From positions 1-34,160 of the forward strand of contig QCNS01000017.1 of NCBI GenBank assembly GCA_003210055.1: a stretch of 34,160 nucleotides of DNA. Reading direction: 5' to 3'. Both the position numbers and the translations under genes were made by a program. Positions 8,208 to 15,943 of the stretch are shown in pieces. Every line of letters begins with the position of its first letter. The first letter of the stretch is position 1. The DNA comes from SAR116 cluster bacterium AG-426-I14. Its GTDB lineage: Bacteria > Pseudomonadota > Alphaproteobacteria > Puniceispirillales > Marisalimonadaceae. Under the pieces are notes generated by a model. That model did not search any database, was not told the origin of the DNA, and was given only the letters and a program-made list of their open reading frames with translations.

Positions 8208-9305
8208 ATGTTAAAAAAAAATAAAATACAAAATGATTGTTCAGGCTTTTTAACTTTGCATGAGTTTTATAAGGCGGCAAAAAAGAATACATCCATTGAA
8301 ACATGGGATTACATTATTGGTGCTGCAGAAACCGAAACAACCTTTAAAAGAAATAGACTTTCCTTAGATAGTTATGCTTTTAGGCCAAGAGTTTTAAGAA
8401 ATGTAGAAAAGGTAGATACAACGACTACAATATTTGAAAAAAAAATAAAATTTCCAGTTTTTTTTGCACCAATTGGTTCAATGCAAGATTTTGTTGAGGG
8501 TGGAGCTTTATCGTCAACTTTATCAGCTGCAGAAAATAACATATTACATATGTTGAGTTCGACTTGGGCAGGTGGTGTAGATGTCGTTGGTAAATCAGTG
8601 AATTATCCAAAAATATATCAATTGTATATCAGAGGTGACGAAAATTGGGTTGATGACCATATTCAGAAGGCTATTGATAATGGTTTTATTGCACTTTGTT
8701 TAACTGTAGATTTGGATGCTTACGGTAGAAGAGAAAGAGATTTATCTAAAAGGTATAAAACAACCTCAAGAAAGACAGCTACTGCACCAGAATATCAAAT
8801 GAGATTTTCATGGAAAGATGTGGAAAGAATTAAAAATAAATTTAATATACCATTAATTTTAAAGGGTATTGCAACATTAGAAGATGCTAAGCTGGCTTTA
8901 GAGAATGGTATTGATGTTATTTATATTTCTAACCACGGAGGAAGACAACTTGATCATGGTTTAGGAGGATGTGATTTAATTTCAGAAATATCCCAAACTG
9001 TCAAAAGTAAAGCCAAGATATTTTTTGATGGAGGGGTTTTAAGAGGTACTGACGTTGTAAAGGCCCTTGCTCTGGGTGCTGATTTAGTTGGAATTGGTAG
9101 GCTTCAATGTTATGCAGCGGCAGCTGGAGGAAAAGAAGGTTTAAACAGGATGATAGAAATATTATATGATGAGTTTCTGATTTGTTTAAGACTACTTGGT
9201 ATTAACTCATTAAATGAATTAAACCATAATTACATTATTAGAGAAAAAGCAATCCAATCTCCATCTTTAACAAGTTCGTTTCCATTAATTGATGAAGGCT
9301 ATTAG
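8208..9305 (+). CDS. FMN-dependent alpha-hydroxy-acid dehydrogenase/oxidase (LldD family)
   Basis: A 365-residue cytoplasmic flavoenzyme that oxidises an alpha-hydroxy acid such as lactate or glycolate to the keto acid. Family features: the N-terminal barrel entry with FFAPIGSM, LTVDLDAYGRRERD in the active site, the lysine of LILKG (FMN), the catalytic base His243 in SNHGGRQLDHG, and the phosphate-binding DGGVLRGTDVVKALALGA followed by GIGR. Its length matches LldD and glycolate oxidase. The exact substrate cannot be read from the sequence; relatives include L-lactate dehydrogenase, glycolate oxidase and mandelate dehydrogenase. It follows the tRNA by 99 bp and precedes the cell-wall genes by about 50 bp in the same direction. 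It appears to be backbone rather than island DNA. Confidence 0.88.
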   Translation: MLKKNKIQNDCSGFLTLHEFYKAAKKNTSIETWDYIIGAAETETTFKRNRLSLDSYAFRPRVLRNVEKVDTTTTIFEKKIKFPVFFAPIGSMQDFVEGGALSSTLSAAENNILHMLSSTWAGGVDVVGKSVNYPKIYQLYIRGDENWVDDHIQKAIDNGFIALCLTVDLDAYGRRERDLSKRYKTTSRKTATAPEYQMRFSWKDVERIKNKFNIPLILKGIATLEDAKLALENGIDVIYISNHGGRQLDHGLGGCDLISEISQTVKSKAKIFFDGGVLRGTDVVKALALGADLVGIGRLQCYAAAAGGKEGLNRMIEILYDEFLICLRLLGINSLNELNHNYIIREKAIQSPSLTSSFPLIDEGY

Positions 9306-9356
9306 AATATAAAATCTTTTAATTGATGATTGTAAAAAATTATTTAAAGTAAAATA

Positions 9357-10355
9357 ATGGTTTGGTACAAATTACTAATTTCATTTATTTTGACAGTGTT
9401 TTTAACTTTAAACTCTGCTTATTCAAGTAAACCCGTTAAAAAAAATTTTAATCAGTTTATTTTAGAGTTTTCAGAAAATAAATTAAGTAAAAAATTTGAT
9501 AAAACATTAATTAAAAGTTTTGTAAAAAACACAAAGTTTATTAAAAGAGTTGTCGAATTAGATAGGTCGCAACCTGAGTTTAAATTAACTTTAGCAGAGT
9601 ATTTAAATAAAGTTGTCACTAAAAATAGAATTAAAAAAGCAAAACGTAAATATAAAGAAAACTATAAAACACTAAAAGAGATAGAAAAACATTTTAATGT
9701 ACAACCTAGATTTATAGTTGCCTTATGGGGTATTGAAACTGATTTTGGAAGAGTAACAGGTTTTTTCCCAGTAGTTTCTTCACTAGCAACATTAGTTTAT
9801 GATGGAAGAAGAGGATCATACTTTGAAAAAGAACTCATGCATGCTCTAAATATTATTAAGGGCGGGCATATTAAAATGGAAAACATGAAAGGTTCATGGG
9901 CAGGTGCTATGGGGCAATGTCAATTTATGCCGTCTAGTTTTATTAGATATGCAATTGACTGGGATAAAGATAAGAAGAAAGATATCTGGAATACTAAAAA
10001 GGATGTTTTTGCTTCTGCTTCAAATTACTTAAAAAGTGTAGGGTGGAATCATAATCAAACTTGGGGAAGAAAAGTATATTTTAAAAATAAAAAAAATGTA
10101 GTTAAGTTTAAAAAATGGCTTGAATTGAAAAAATGGAGTGAATTAGGTGTTCTAAAAGATGACAAAACCGATTTACCAACTGTTAAGATTAAAGCAAGAT
10201 TGATTATACCTAAAAATAGTAAAAACTCTGGTTATTTAGTTTATAATAATTTTGAAAGTATCTTAAATTGGAATAGATCCAACTATTTTGGCATTGCAGT
10301 TGGAACATTATCAGACCATTTGTTAAATCAAAATTTAAAAGTTTCATCAAGATGA
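9357..10355 (+). CDS. mltB: Membrane-bound lytic murein transglycosylase B family
   Basis: A 332-residue SLT2-type lytic transglycosylase that cleaves peptidoglycan glycan strands to 1,6-anhydro ends. It begins with a signal peptide (MVWYKLLISFILTVFLTLNS, cleaved near AYS); no lipobox cysteine is seen, so it is probably soluble in the periplasm. The catalytic glutamate is Glu127 in ALWGIETDFGR. The signature GSWAGAMGQCQFMPSSF and the segment WDKDKKKDIW follow. Its stop overlaps the rlpA start by four bases (ATGA), so mltB, rlpA and the dacA remnant are translationally linked in one operon, which is a common arrangement in SAR11-type alphaproteobacteria. Confidence 0.92.
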   Translation: MVWYKLLISFILTVFLTLNSAYSSKPVKKNFNQFILEFSENKLSKKFDKTLIKSFVKNTKFIKRVVELDRSQPEFKLTLAEYLNKVVTKNRIKKAKRKYKENYKTLKEIEKHFNVQPRFIVALWGIETDFGRVTGFFPVVSSLATLVYDGRRGSYFEKELMHALNIIKGGHIKMENMKGSWAGAMGQCQFMPSSFIRYAIDWDKDKKKDIWNTKKDVFASASNYLKSVGWNHNQTWGRKVYFKNKKNVVKFKKWLELKKWSELGVLKDDKTDLPTVKIKARLIIPKNSKNSGYLVYNNFESILNWNRSNYFGIAVGTLSDHLLNQNLKVSSR

Positions 10356-11287
10356 TAATCATTAATAGGGTATTTTTTTTAATTTTTTTGTTATTCATAT
10401 TGCCATCTTGTACCACAATAGAAGTTGCTGCTAATCTTGGTAAAAAAGTTATTCCTTTAATTGATAAGGAAAAAAAGACTAAAAGTTCCCCTGTTTATAA
10501 AGTTGGCACTCCATATGTTATAGATGGTAGGACTTACTATCCGAAAAAAAATCTAAACTATGATAAAACAGGAGTTGCTTCTTGGTATGGTCCAAAATTT
10601 CATGGGAAATTAACAGCGAATGGAGAGATTTTTGATCAATACAAAATGACAGCCGCTCATAAAACTTTACCTATTCCATCATTAGTTCAGGTTACAAATC
10701 TTAAAAATGGAAAATCAATTTTAGTAAGAATTAATGATAGAGGACCTTTTGTAAATGATAGAATTATTGATTTATCATCAAAAGCTGCTGACGTTTTATC
10801 TTTAAAAAATAGTGGCACTGGATTAGTAAGAGTCAAATTAATGAGGTCTGAAAGTATTTTGTTAGAAAAACTTGCAAAAAGAGGACAATTTCCTGAGGTA
10901 GACGAATTAAAAAAAATGGTAAATCCTCCTATAAAAAAACCAAGTAACATAAATGTAAAGATCCTAAATATTAATGAAAATAATATAAATAACAAACAGG
11001 ATAAAAAGAAGTATGCGATATTAAAGAAAATTAAAACGTTTGAAATAAATGAAAAAAAATTTAAAATTTGGATACAAATCGCAGCATTTAAAAATATGAA
11101 ATCAGCAAAAATTCTTAAAACTAAATTTAAATCATTAGAAAAAATAAATATAAATAAAGCTTTCGTAAATGGAAACCTTTTCTATAGAGTAAGAGTAGGG
11201 CCTTTTAAAAAAATTGAAGAAGCTGATAAAATTTTTAATTTTTTAATTCAAGAAGGAATGGAAGGAACTAAAATTGTTATTGATTAA
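10352..11287 (+). CDS. rlpA: RlpA family septal-ring lytic transglycosylase lipoprotein
   Basis: A 311-residue lipoprotein. The N-terminus has a hydrophobic stretch ending in a lipobox LPSC with Cys20. The double-psi beta-barrel domain covers about 72-165, with GVASWYGPKFHGKLTANGE at 74-92 and NDRGPFVNDRIIDLS at 128-142. A SPOR domain lies at about 234-311 (WIQIAAFKNMKSAKILK and FYRVRVGPFKKIEEAD) and would bind denuded glycan at the division septum. RlpA cleaves naked glycan strands or supports septation. It overlaps mltB by four bases and its end overlaps the start of the dacA remnant by 14 bases, as in an intact cell-wall operon. Confidence 0.92.
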   Translation: MIIINRVFFLIFLLFILPSCTTIEVAANLGKKVIPLIDKEKKTKSSPVYKVGTPYVIDGRTYYPKKNLNYDKTGVASWYGPKFHGKLTANGEIFDQYKMTAAHKTLPIPSLVQVTNLKNGKSILVRINDRGPFVNDRIIDLSSKAADVLSLKNSGTGLVRVKLMRSESILLEKLAKRGQFPEVDELKKMVNPPIKKPSNINVKILNINENNINNKQDKKKYAILKKIKTFEINEKKFKIWIQIAAFKNMKSAKILKTKFKSLEKININKAFVNGNLFYRVRVGPFKKIEEADKIFNFLIQEGMEGTKIVID

Positions 11288-11598
11288 AAGTTTAAATAGT
11301 AAGTTTATCTTATTGTTTTTGTTATCATTTTTTATAAGTAATTCAAATTATTGTTTTGCAAGCATCTTAAATATTGAAACTCCTGCAAAACAAGTAGTAA
11401 TCTATGATCACGAAATAGATAAAGTTTTATATGAAAAGAACTCAAATAGTTTTATGAAGCCTGCCTCAATGGCAAAGGTCATGACAGCATATATTGTCTT
11501 TGATAGGCTTACAGATGGATCCGTAAAATTAACTGATAAATTTCTTGTTTCCGAAAAAGCTTGGAAAAAAGGAGGGTCTCGAACTTTTTTAGAATTAA
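11274..11598 (+). pseudogene. dacA: D-alanyl-D-alanine carboxypeptidase, truncated
   Basis: The first 105-110 codons of a DacA/PBP5-type enzyme, starting at TTG 11274 inside the end of rlpA. A signal sequence is followed by KQVVIYDHEIDKVLYEKN and the SxxK active-site motif, Ser65-Met-Ala-Lys68 in KPASMAKVMTAY. The family-like sequence continues to EKAWKKGGSRTFLELN and then stops matching. The SxN and KTG motifs and more than 250 residues of the enzyme are missing. Beyond about 11598 the DNA belongs to an unrelated ORF in another frame. The rest of dacA and its usual downstream genes are not in this window. I infer a rearrangement or island junction at this point; the 128-residue ORF that results (ending at 11660) should not be functional. 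Confidence 0.8.
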
Positions 11599-12121
11599 AT
11601 ACTCTCCATATCCTGGAAAACTTCCATGGGAAAGAAAAGACTTTAATGAAACTATTCTAGACAAGGAAAGGTTATTGAAAGAATTTGAATGGGCATTTAA
11701 AGAAGATGTCCATCATGATATAAATACAATTTTAAGATTTAGACAATTTATTGAAAATAAAATAAAACAATTAATTATTTTGATATCTAGTTTTAGACAA
11801 AATTATATTACAAGTTATGAGATTGTTAATAGTTTATATTATTCACACATGAAAAAGAGATCATCTTTTAGAGGAATGATTGAAATTAATGATTATTTTT
11901 CTATGATAAATTATTTTCCAAAATCACCCTATGAGATATTTTGTCAACCACCTGATATTAAATTACCAAATATTGTCAACTTAGAAGACAAAATAAAACC
12001 AACATTAGATTATTTTAACAAAATTGAGCAACATGCCGAAAATAATTATCAAAAGAGTTTAGCTGAAGTTTCTCAAGACAGATGGTCATATTTAGAACAA
12101 ACTCTACCCAACCAACATTGA
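11598..12121 (+). pseudogene. 3' fragment of an unknown gene joined to dacA
   Basis: From about 11598 to the stop at 12119-12121 there is an open frame of about 174 residues, one frame away from dacA. It begins KYSPYPGKLPWERKDFN and continues with a polar helical protein (LLKEFEWAFKEDVHHDINTI, later KSPYEIFCQPPDIKLPN). I do not recognise it. The frame is formally open from an ATG at 11561, but the part before 11598 is the dacA sequence read out of frame, so the natural start has probably been lost. The last codons (LPNQH-stop) run into the left end of repeat copy B, so the gene ends inside the repeat like other accessory genes here. Confidence 0.55.
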
Positions 12122-12259
12122 ACCATTGTCGATCAACAAGCATTCCTTAATTCTAGTGGGTATGGGCTTTGATTATATTGGTTTGTAGTTAGGAACAGGA
12201 TTCAGTAACCCCCCTTTTCAGTTTATTAGTCCATGGTCAATGGATCAGGGACGATGGTG
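12113..12259 (+). repeat. Dispersed intergenic repeat, full copy B
   Basis: A complete forward copy of 147 bp: CAACATTGAACCATTG at the left, TGATTATATTGGTTTGTAG in the middle, a decayed GGATTCAGTAACCC hairpin, and CCATGGTCAATGGATCAGGG and ACGATGGTG at the right. It lies between the convergent ends of the unknown fragment and the short trypsin-like gene, and contains the former's stop codon. Confidence 0.85.
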
Positions 12260-12263
12260 CATG

Positions 12264-13421
12264 TTAACGATGACACACAACCATAACAGTTTGTTTGGAG
12301 GCTATTTTGTAAATATCCTTTGTACTCATATCATTCTGCCTATTAGACCATTTTGTTGATACATTATGGGCTGATAAAAATTGTTTTACTGTTGAACCCT
12401 TTATTGCAAAGTTTACATTATCAGACCTGTTAACATTAAACCTTTCTACAACAACTCCAACGATGTTTCCCTTACTATCATAAATAGGCCCACCACTATT
12501 GCCCTTTCTTACAACAGATGATATTTCAAATTGACTGACATCATTGTCTAATCCTTTTGTTGCACTGACTATTCCATCAGTTAATTTCATTTGGTCACTG
12601 ACCATGTTGCCAAGTGGATAACCTGCTACAAATATCTCTTCACCTCCAACAACATCATCAGACCTCATTAAACCTCCAGATAAAACTGGTACAATCTGTA
12701 TAGCTAGTTTCTGCACAAAAGTCTTTGTATCTGCAGATGCCATTTCCATAGACACAGTTTGAAGGATTGCTAGGTCATTTTTCTTGTCTGAGGCAATCAA
12801 ATCGGCAGGTATTTGTGAACTCATGCTATCGCCTACAGTTATCTTCTTACATTGATTAACGACATGTTGGTTCGTTACGATATGTCTGAATTTACTAACA
12901 TAAAAACCTGAACCTATTTCATTAGATGGTTTTTGTCTTTTCTTTTTAGGTTGTTGTAATTCTTTGTTCTTCTTTTCTAATTCTGCTATGCGTTGTTCTA
13001 ATTCAATCCGTTTTTGTTTTTCTTGTTCAGCTATCTTTTTAGATTCTTTATCTTCTTTAATAACAACTTTCTTATTGCTATTTGTATTTTTTTTACATTT
13101 AACCTTAATTTCAACAGCTAATTCAAACCATACCTTTAAACTAGGATTATTAAAATCACTTCCTTCAAGCATATTACATAAATGTTTTTTTCCTTCTCCT
13201 TGTGAATAATGATTTTTAACTTTTTCAAATGACACTTTATTAAACGTTTTGCCTGGACATGAGTCAAAGCCTTTGGCACCTGGAAGTGGGTTCTGTCCGG
13301 AAACATCCCAATTACCTGCCCAACTAGAAGCACACCATATCTTTGTAACAGCATAACTTCCACTAACACCTACAAGTGAAAACACAAAAACAAACATCAA
13401 TAATGTTCTTAAAAATGACAT
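12264..13421 (-). CDS. Secreted trypsin-like serine protease, short form
   Basis: A 385-residue protein. A signal peptide (MSFLRTLLMFVFVFSLVGVS, cleaved near SYA) is followed by a short Trp/Cys-containing region of about 100 residues (KIWCASSWAGNWDVSGQNPL). A coiled coil at about 120-165 contains EQRIAELEKKNKELQQ. The trypsin-like domain has His186 in VTNQHVV, Asp216 in KKNDLAIL and Ser309 in RKGNSGGPI, a complete triad, and ends MVVCHR. No PDZ domain is present. The plan matches the longer protease at 3071-5161. Its 3' end lies four bases from repeat copy B, and relics of the same 3' end occur at 2924-2944 and about 31453-31490, so this gene or close relatives have moved with the repeat. Confidence 0.85.
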   Translation of the reverse strand: MSFLRTLLMFVFVFSLVGVSGSYAVTKIWCASSWAGNWDVSGQNPLPGAKGFDSCPGKTFNKVSFEKVKNHYSQGEGKKHLCNMLEGSDFNNPSLKVWFELAVEIKVKCKKNTNSNKKVVIKEDKESKKIAEQEKQKRIELEQRIAELEKKNKELQQPKKKRQKPSNEIGSGFYVSKFRHIVTNQHVVNQCKKITVGDSMSSQIPADLIASDKKNDLAILQTVSMEMASADTKTFVQKLAIQIVPVLSGGLMRSDDVVGGEEIFVAGYPLGNMVSDQMKLTDGIVSATKGLDNDVSQFEISSVVRKGNSGGPIYDSKGNIVGVVVERFNVNRSDNVNFAIKGSTVKQFLSAHNVSTKWSNRQNDMSTKDIYKIASKQTVMVVCHR

Positions 13422-13480
13422 ACTGATATAATAATATAATTTTATTAAAATACTAACATTTAATACAAACTATATTCAAT

Positions 13481-13522
13481 CAACATTGAACCATGGAGAA
13501 TGAAAAAGCATCCCTTAATCAA
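13481..13522 (+). repeat. Dispersed repeat, left-end fragment
   Basis: CAACATTGAACCATGG followed by a diverged stretch and CATCCCTTAATC is the left end of the repeat, forward. The stop codon of the GIY-YIG gene (13515-13517) lies in the CCCTTAAT part, so the repeat supplies the end of that gene. The remainder of the repeat is absent. Confidence 0.65.
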
Positions 13523-14909
13523 GTGCAGGTGTAGGTAACATAGCTATCAAAAAATCTTGTAATCCGTTTTTTGTAATTTCTTGTTTTATCATTTCTTTTA
13601 ACTCTGTATCAAAATAATTATTCATATAAAACTCATATAAAACTATTCTTATTATATCTGGACAATTATTCATTATTAAAGATCGCTCGACAGAATTTAG
13701 TTTTGAATATTCTTTAAAAAAACAGCTTATAAATTTTTCTATTACTGGAGAATTAGAATATATCAATTTTCGAAAATTTACCTTTTCTAAAAAGGTTAAA
13801 ATTATATGAATTGGAATAGTTAAACTTTTTATATGTTTTTTTCCACGTGCTAAAAGTTTTTCTATATTTGATTTGCGCTGATTTAGTTGATTTTTTAAAC
13901 GATTTAAAACAACTTTTATATCTTGTTTTTCTTGTTTTAGTTTATGTTTTTCTTGTTTTAGTTTATGTATTAATTGGGTGATATTTTTTTTATTTTCTTC
14001 ATTATCATGTTTTATATGTTTCAAGACATCATAACGTTCTTTTCTATGATAAATTATGTCTTCAAGCACTCTTATATGAATTTTTTTTTCTTCAAGCATT
14101 TCTCTTGTAGTTTTATCAATTGATTTACTTAGATCCCATTCAATACGTCCTGTATCTAAATTTGAAATTTGATCCAAAACTTTACTGAAATTTTTGTATT
14201 CTTCTGATGCATCTTTAATTAGTTTTTCGTATTGATGAACCTTTTTATAGATCTTTTTAATTAAATGATTTTTAAATTCATATACATTCTTAAACTTTTC
14301 TTTCATTAAATATTGTTCAATAAGATCACTAATATTAGGATTTGAGTTGTGATCAATGACTATATCTTCAAATTGAAATTTACTGTTAAAAAATAACAAA
14401 TCCGAGATGGGTAATTGATTTTGATGAGCTAACGGACTTTCATTTGGATTTGATGTAACTTTAATTTTATTACAAAAATTATAAACTGAAAAATTGTCTA
14501 TCTTTAAAAACTCTAAAATCATTTTTGTCTCAAAAAAAGTTTGAGAATCGTCTTGATAAGCAGTAATATCTAATTTACCTGTTTCATATAATTCTATAAA
14601 CAAACTTGGTTGCAATTCTTTTATAGTTTCTTCAATTATATTTTCAGCTGTTTCTGTTGAGCATTCAAAAAGTTCTCTTGCTCCGGAAATGCCTGAAATT
14701 CTATAGTTTCTAAGTTTCTCATGTACTTTTCTTTCTATAGCTTTTCTTTTGTCGTTTCTTACATGATATACTTTATGAGTTGAATAATCTCCTTCCAGCA
14801 AATAATTGGCTATATAATCTTCACGCCTTGCATCAGCACTAACAGTAGTTTCACCAATTTTAACTATGTATCCTTGTGAACTTTTAAGAATATAAATTAA
14901 ACTATTCAT
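13515..14909 (-). CDS. GIY-YIG (T5orf172-like) protein with coiled-coil C-terminus
   Basis: A protein of 464 residues from the ATG at 14909; an in-frame ATG at 14927 would add six residues, but family members begin right before the IYIL motif. Residues 1-92 are the T5orf172-type GIY-YIG domain: SLIYILKSSQGYIVKIGETT, then RKAIERKVHEKLRNYRISG and ARELFECSTETAENII. Residues 200-380 are largely coiled coil, including a 21-nt tandem duplication near 13930-13970 that encodes KLKQEKHKLKQEK. No membrane segment is seen. The domain is shared with the protein at 556-1734, but the C-termini are unrelated. A DNA-cutting role is inferred from the fold only. Confidence 0.75.
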   Translation of the reverse strand: MNSLIYILKSSQGYIVKIGETTVSADARREDYIANYLLEGDYSTHKVYHVRNDKRKAIERKVHEKLRNYRISGISGARELFECSTETAENIIEETIKELQPSLFIELYETGKLDITAYQDDSQTFFETKMILEFLKIDNFSVYNFCNKIKVTSNPNESPLAHQNQLPISDLLFFNSKFQFEDIVIDHNSNPNISDLIEQYLMKEKFKNVYEFKNHLIKKIYKKVHQYEKLIKDASEEYKNFSKVLDQISNLDTGRIEWDLSKSIDKTTREMLEEKKIHIRVLEDIIYHRKERYDVLKHIKHDNEENKKNITQLIHKLKQEKHKLKQEKQDIKVVLNRLKNQLNQRKSNIEKLLARGKKHIKSLTIPIHIILTFLEKVNFRKLIYSNSPVIEKFISCFFKEYSKLNSVERSLIMNNCPDIIRIVLYEFYMNNYFDTELKEMIKQEITKNGLQDFLIAMLPTPALD

Positions 14910-15076
14910 ATGTTTAAAATAACACATAATTTTAACTAAAGTGTATGTATATTTTTATTATCAAAAATTTAATATAAATAATGATATGTAGTTTATGAAT
15001 ATTAATAAATATGCGAATTAATTTTATCAAAAAGTCTTAAATTAAACAAAAACATTTAACACTAACTCTATCCAAC

Positions 15077-15200
15077 CAACATTGAACCATGGTCAATGAA
15101 CAACGATCCCTTAATTCTAGGGGGTATGGGCTTTGATTATATTGGTTTGTAGTTAAGAAAAGGGTTCAGTAACCCTCTATTCTGTTTATTATTCCATGGT
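15077..15200 (+). repeat. Dispersed intergenic repeat, copy C lacking the right end
   Basis: A forward copy from CAACATTGAACCATGG through GGGTTCAGTAACCC to the second CCATGGT at 15194-15200, where similarity stops. It fills most of the gap 14910-15210 between the GIY-YIG gene start and the HIT gene end. The remaining 14910-15076 is plain AT-rich DNA that would carry the GIY-YIG promoter. Confidence 0.85.
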
Positions 15201-15210
15201 AAACGAAGCA

Positions 15211-15585
15211 TTAATACTTTTGCATCCCAGGAATTACTCCTCTAATACCACCTCTTGGATTAGGTGTATCACCTTGTCTTCTTGGAATAATATGGATGTG
15301 ACAATGAAAAATTGTTTGACCTGCATCCTCACCTATATTCATACCAATATTAAAGCCAGTTATTCTATCATCTGATATTTTTAGTTCCGTTTTTTGTGTA
15401 CCTATTATTATTGGTATTTCGTCAATTTCTTCTTTTGAGCATTGGAAGTAACTTACAACATGTCTCTTAGTAATAACAAGTGAATGAAGAGGGGTTACTG
15501 GAAAGGCATCCCTGATTACATAAAAGTACTTATATTCATGAACTATTCTTTCTGGTGGTAAATTACAAAAAATACAATTACTTAT
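15211..15585 (-). CDS. HIT-family protein with an apparent ATA start
   Basis: A 124-residue histidine-triad protein encoded on the minus strand, reading SNCIFCNLPPERIVHEY at the N-terminus, then PVTPLHSLVITKRHV and the triad HCHIHIIPRR, ending GGIRGVIPGMQKY. HIT proteins hydrolyse or transfer nucleotidyl groups (AMP-lysine, Ap4A and similar). The frame has a TAG four codons before the conserved Ser-Asn-Cys, and no ATG, GTG or TTG lies between it and the family start. The only codon at proper distance from the ribosome-binding site GGAG is ATA at 15585 (GGAG, six bases, ATA AGT AAT TGT). The preceding TAG is the stop of the MazG-like gene, so the two are translationally coupled. The family call is firm; the start is inferred. 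Confidence 0.85.
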   Translation of the reverse strand: MSNCIFCNLPPERIVHEYKYFYVIRDAFPVTPLHSLVITKRHVVSYFQCSKEEIDEIPIIIGTQKTELKISDDRITGFNIGMNIGEDAGQTIFHCHIHIIPRRQGDTPNPRGGIRGVIPGMQKY

Positions 15586-15594
15586 TTTCTTCTC

Positions 15595-15939
15595 CTAATA
15601 TTTTGTAGACTTACCTTTAAAATCATCAACTGGATATTTTATTTTATTTTTTTTCATTTTATCCCAGAATGCTTCTTCAAGATTAATATCCATTTTCTGG
15701 CATATCCTTAATAAATAATAAAATATATCTGCTACTTCGTCTTTTGTATCTTTTATTATTACGTCATTTATCTTGCTATCAAGAAAGTCATTTTCTTTTT
15801 GCCACTGAAATATTTCTAATAATTCAGAAGCTTCTACCGTTAATGCCATAGATAAATTTTTTGGCGAATGAAATTTCTCCCAATCTCTATCTTTGACAAA
15901 TGTTAAAATTTCTTGATTAATTTTATTAAAATCTTGCAT
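15595..15939 (-). CDS. MazG-like nucleotide pyrophosphohydrolase
   Basis: A 114-residue protein of the all-alpha MazG/dCTPase (RS21-C6-like) group, which hydrolyses NTPs or dNTPs to NMP and pyrophosphate with magnesium. It shows WEKFHSPKNLSMALTVEASE with Glu36 and Glu39 and DEVADIFYYLLR with Glu68 and Asp71, the EExxE...ExxD-type metal site, and a C-terminal KYPVDDFKGKSTKY typical of the group. It starts four bases after the HNH gene stop, and its own stop overlaps the HIT ribosome-binding site, so the three genes form a tight operon. The role could be nucleotide-pool cleaning or a part of a defence module; the sequence does not decide. Confidence 0.88.
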   Translation of the reverse strand: MQDFNKINQEILTFVKDRDWEKFHSPKNLSMALTVEASELLEIFQWQKENDFLDSKINDVIIKDTKDEVADIFYYLLRICQKMDINLEEAFWDKMKKNKIKYPVDDFKGKSTKY

Positions 15940-15943
15940 AAAT

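Noticed and set aside
10687-10995. A 102-codon frame antisense to rlpA
   Set aside because: It is fully within the double-psi barrel part of rlpA on the opposite strand, with no support of its own.
11561-11597. Start of the unknown protein at ATG 11561
   Set aside because: This stretch is dacA sequence read in a different frame, so the ATG is accidental and the true 5' end of the gene is missing.
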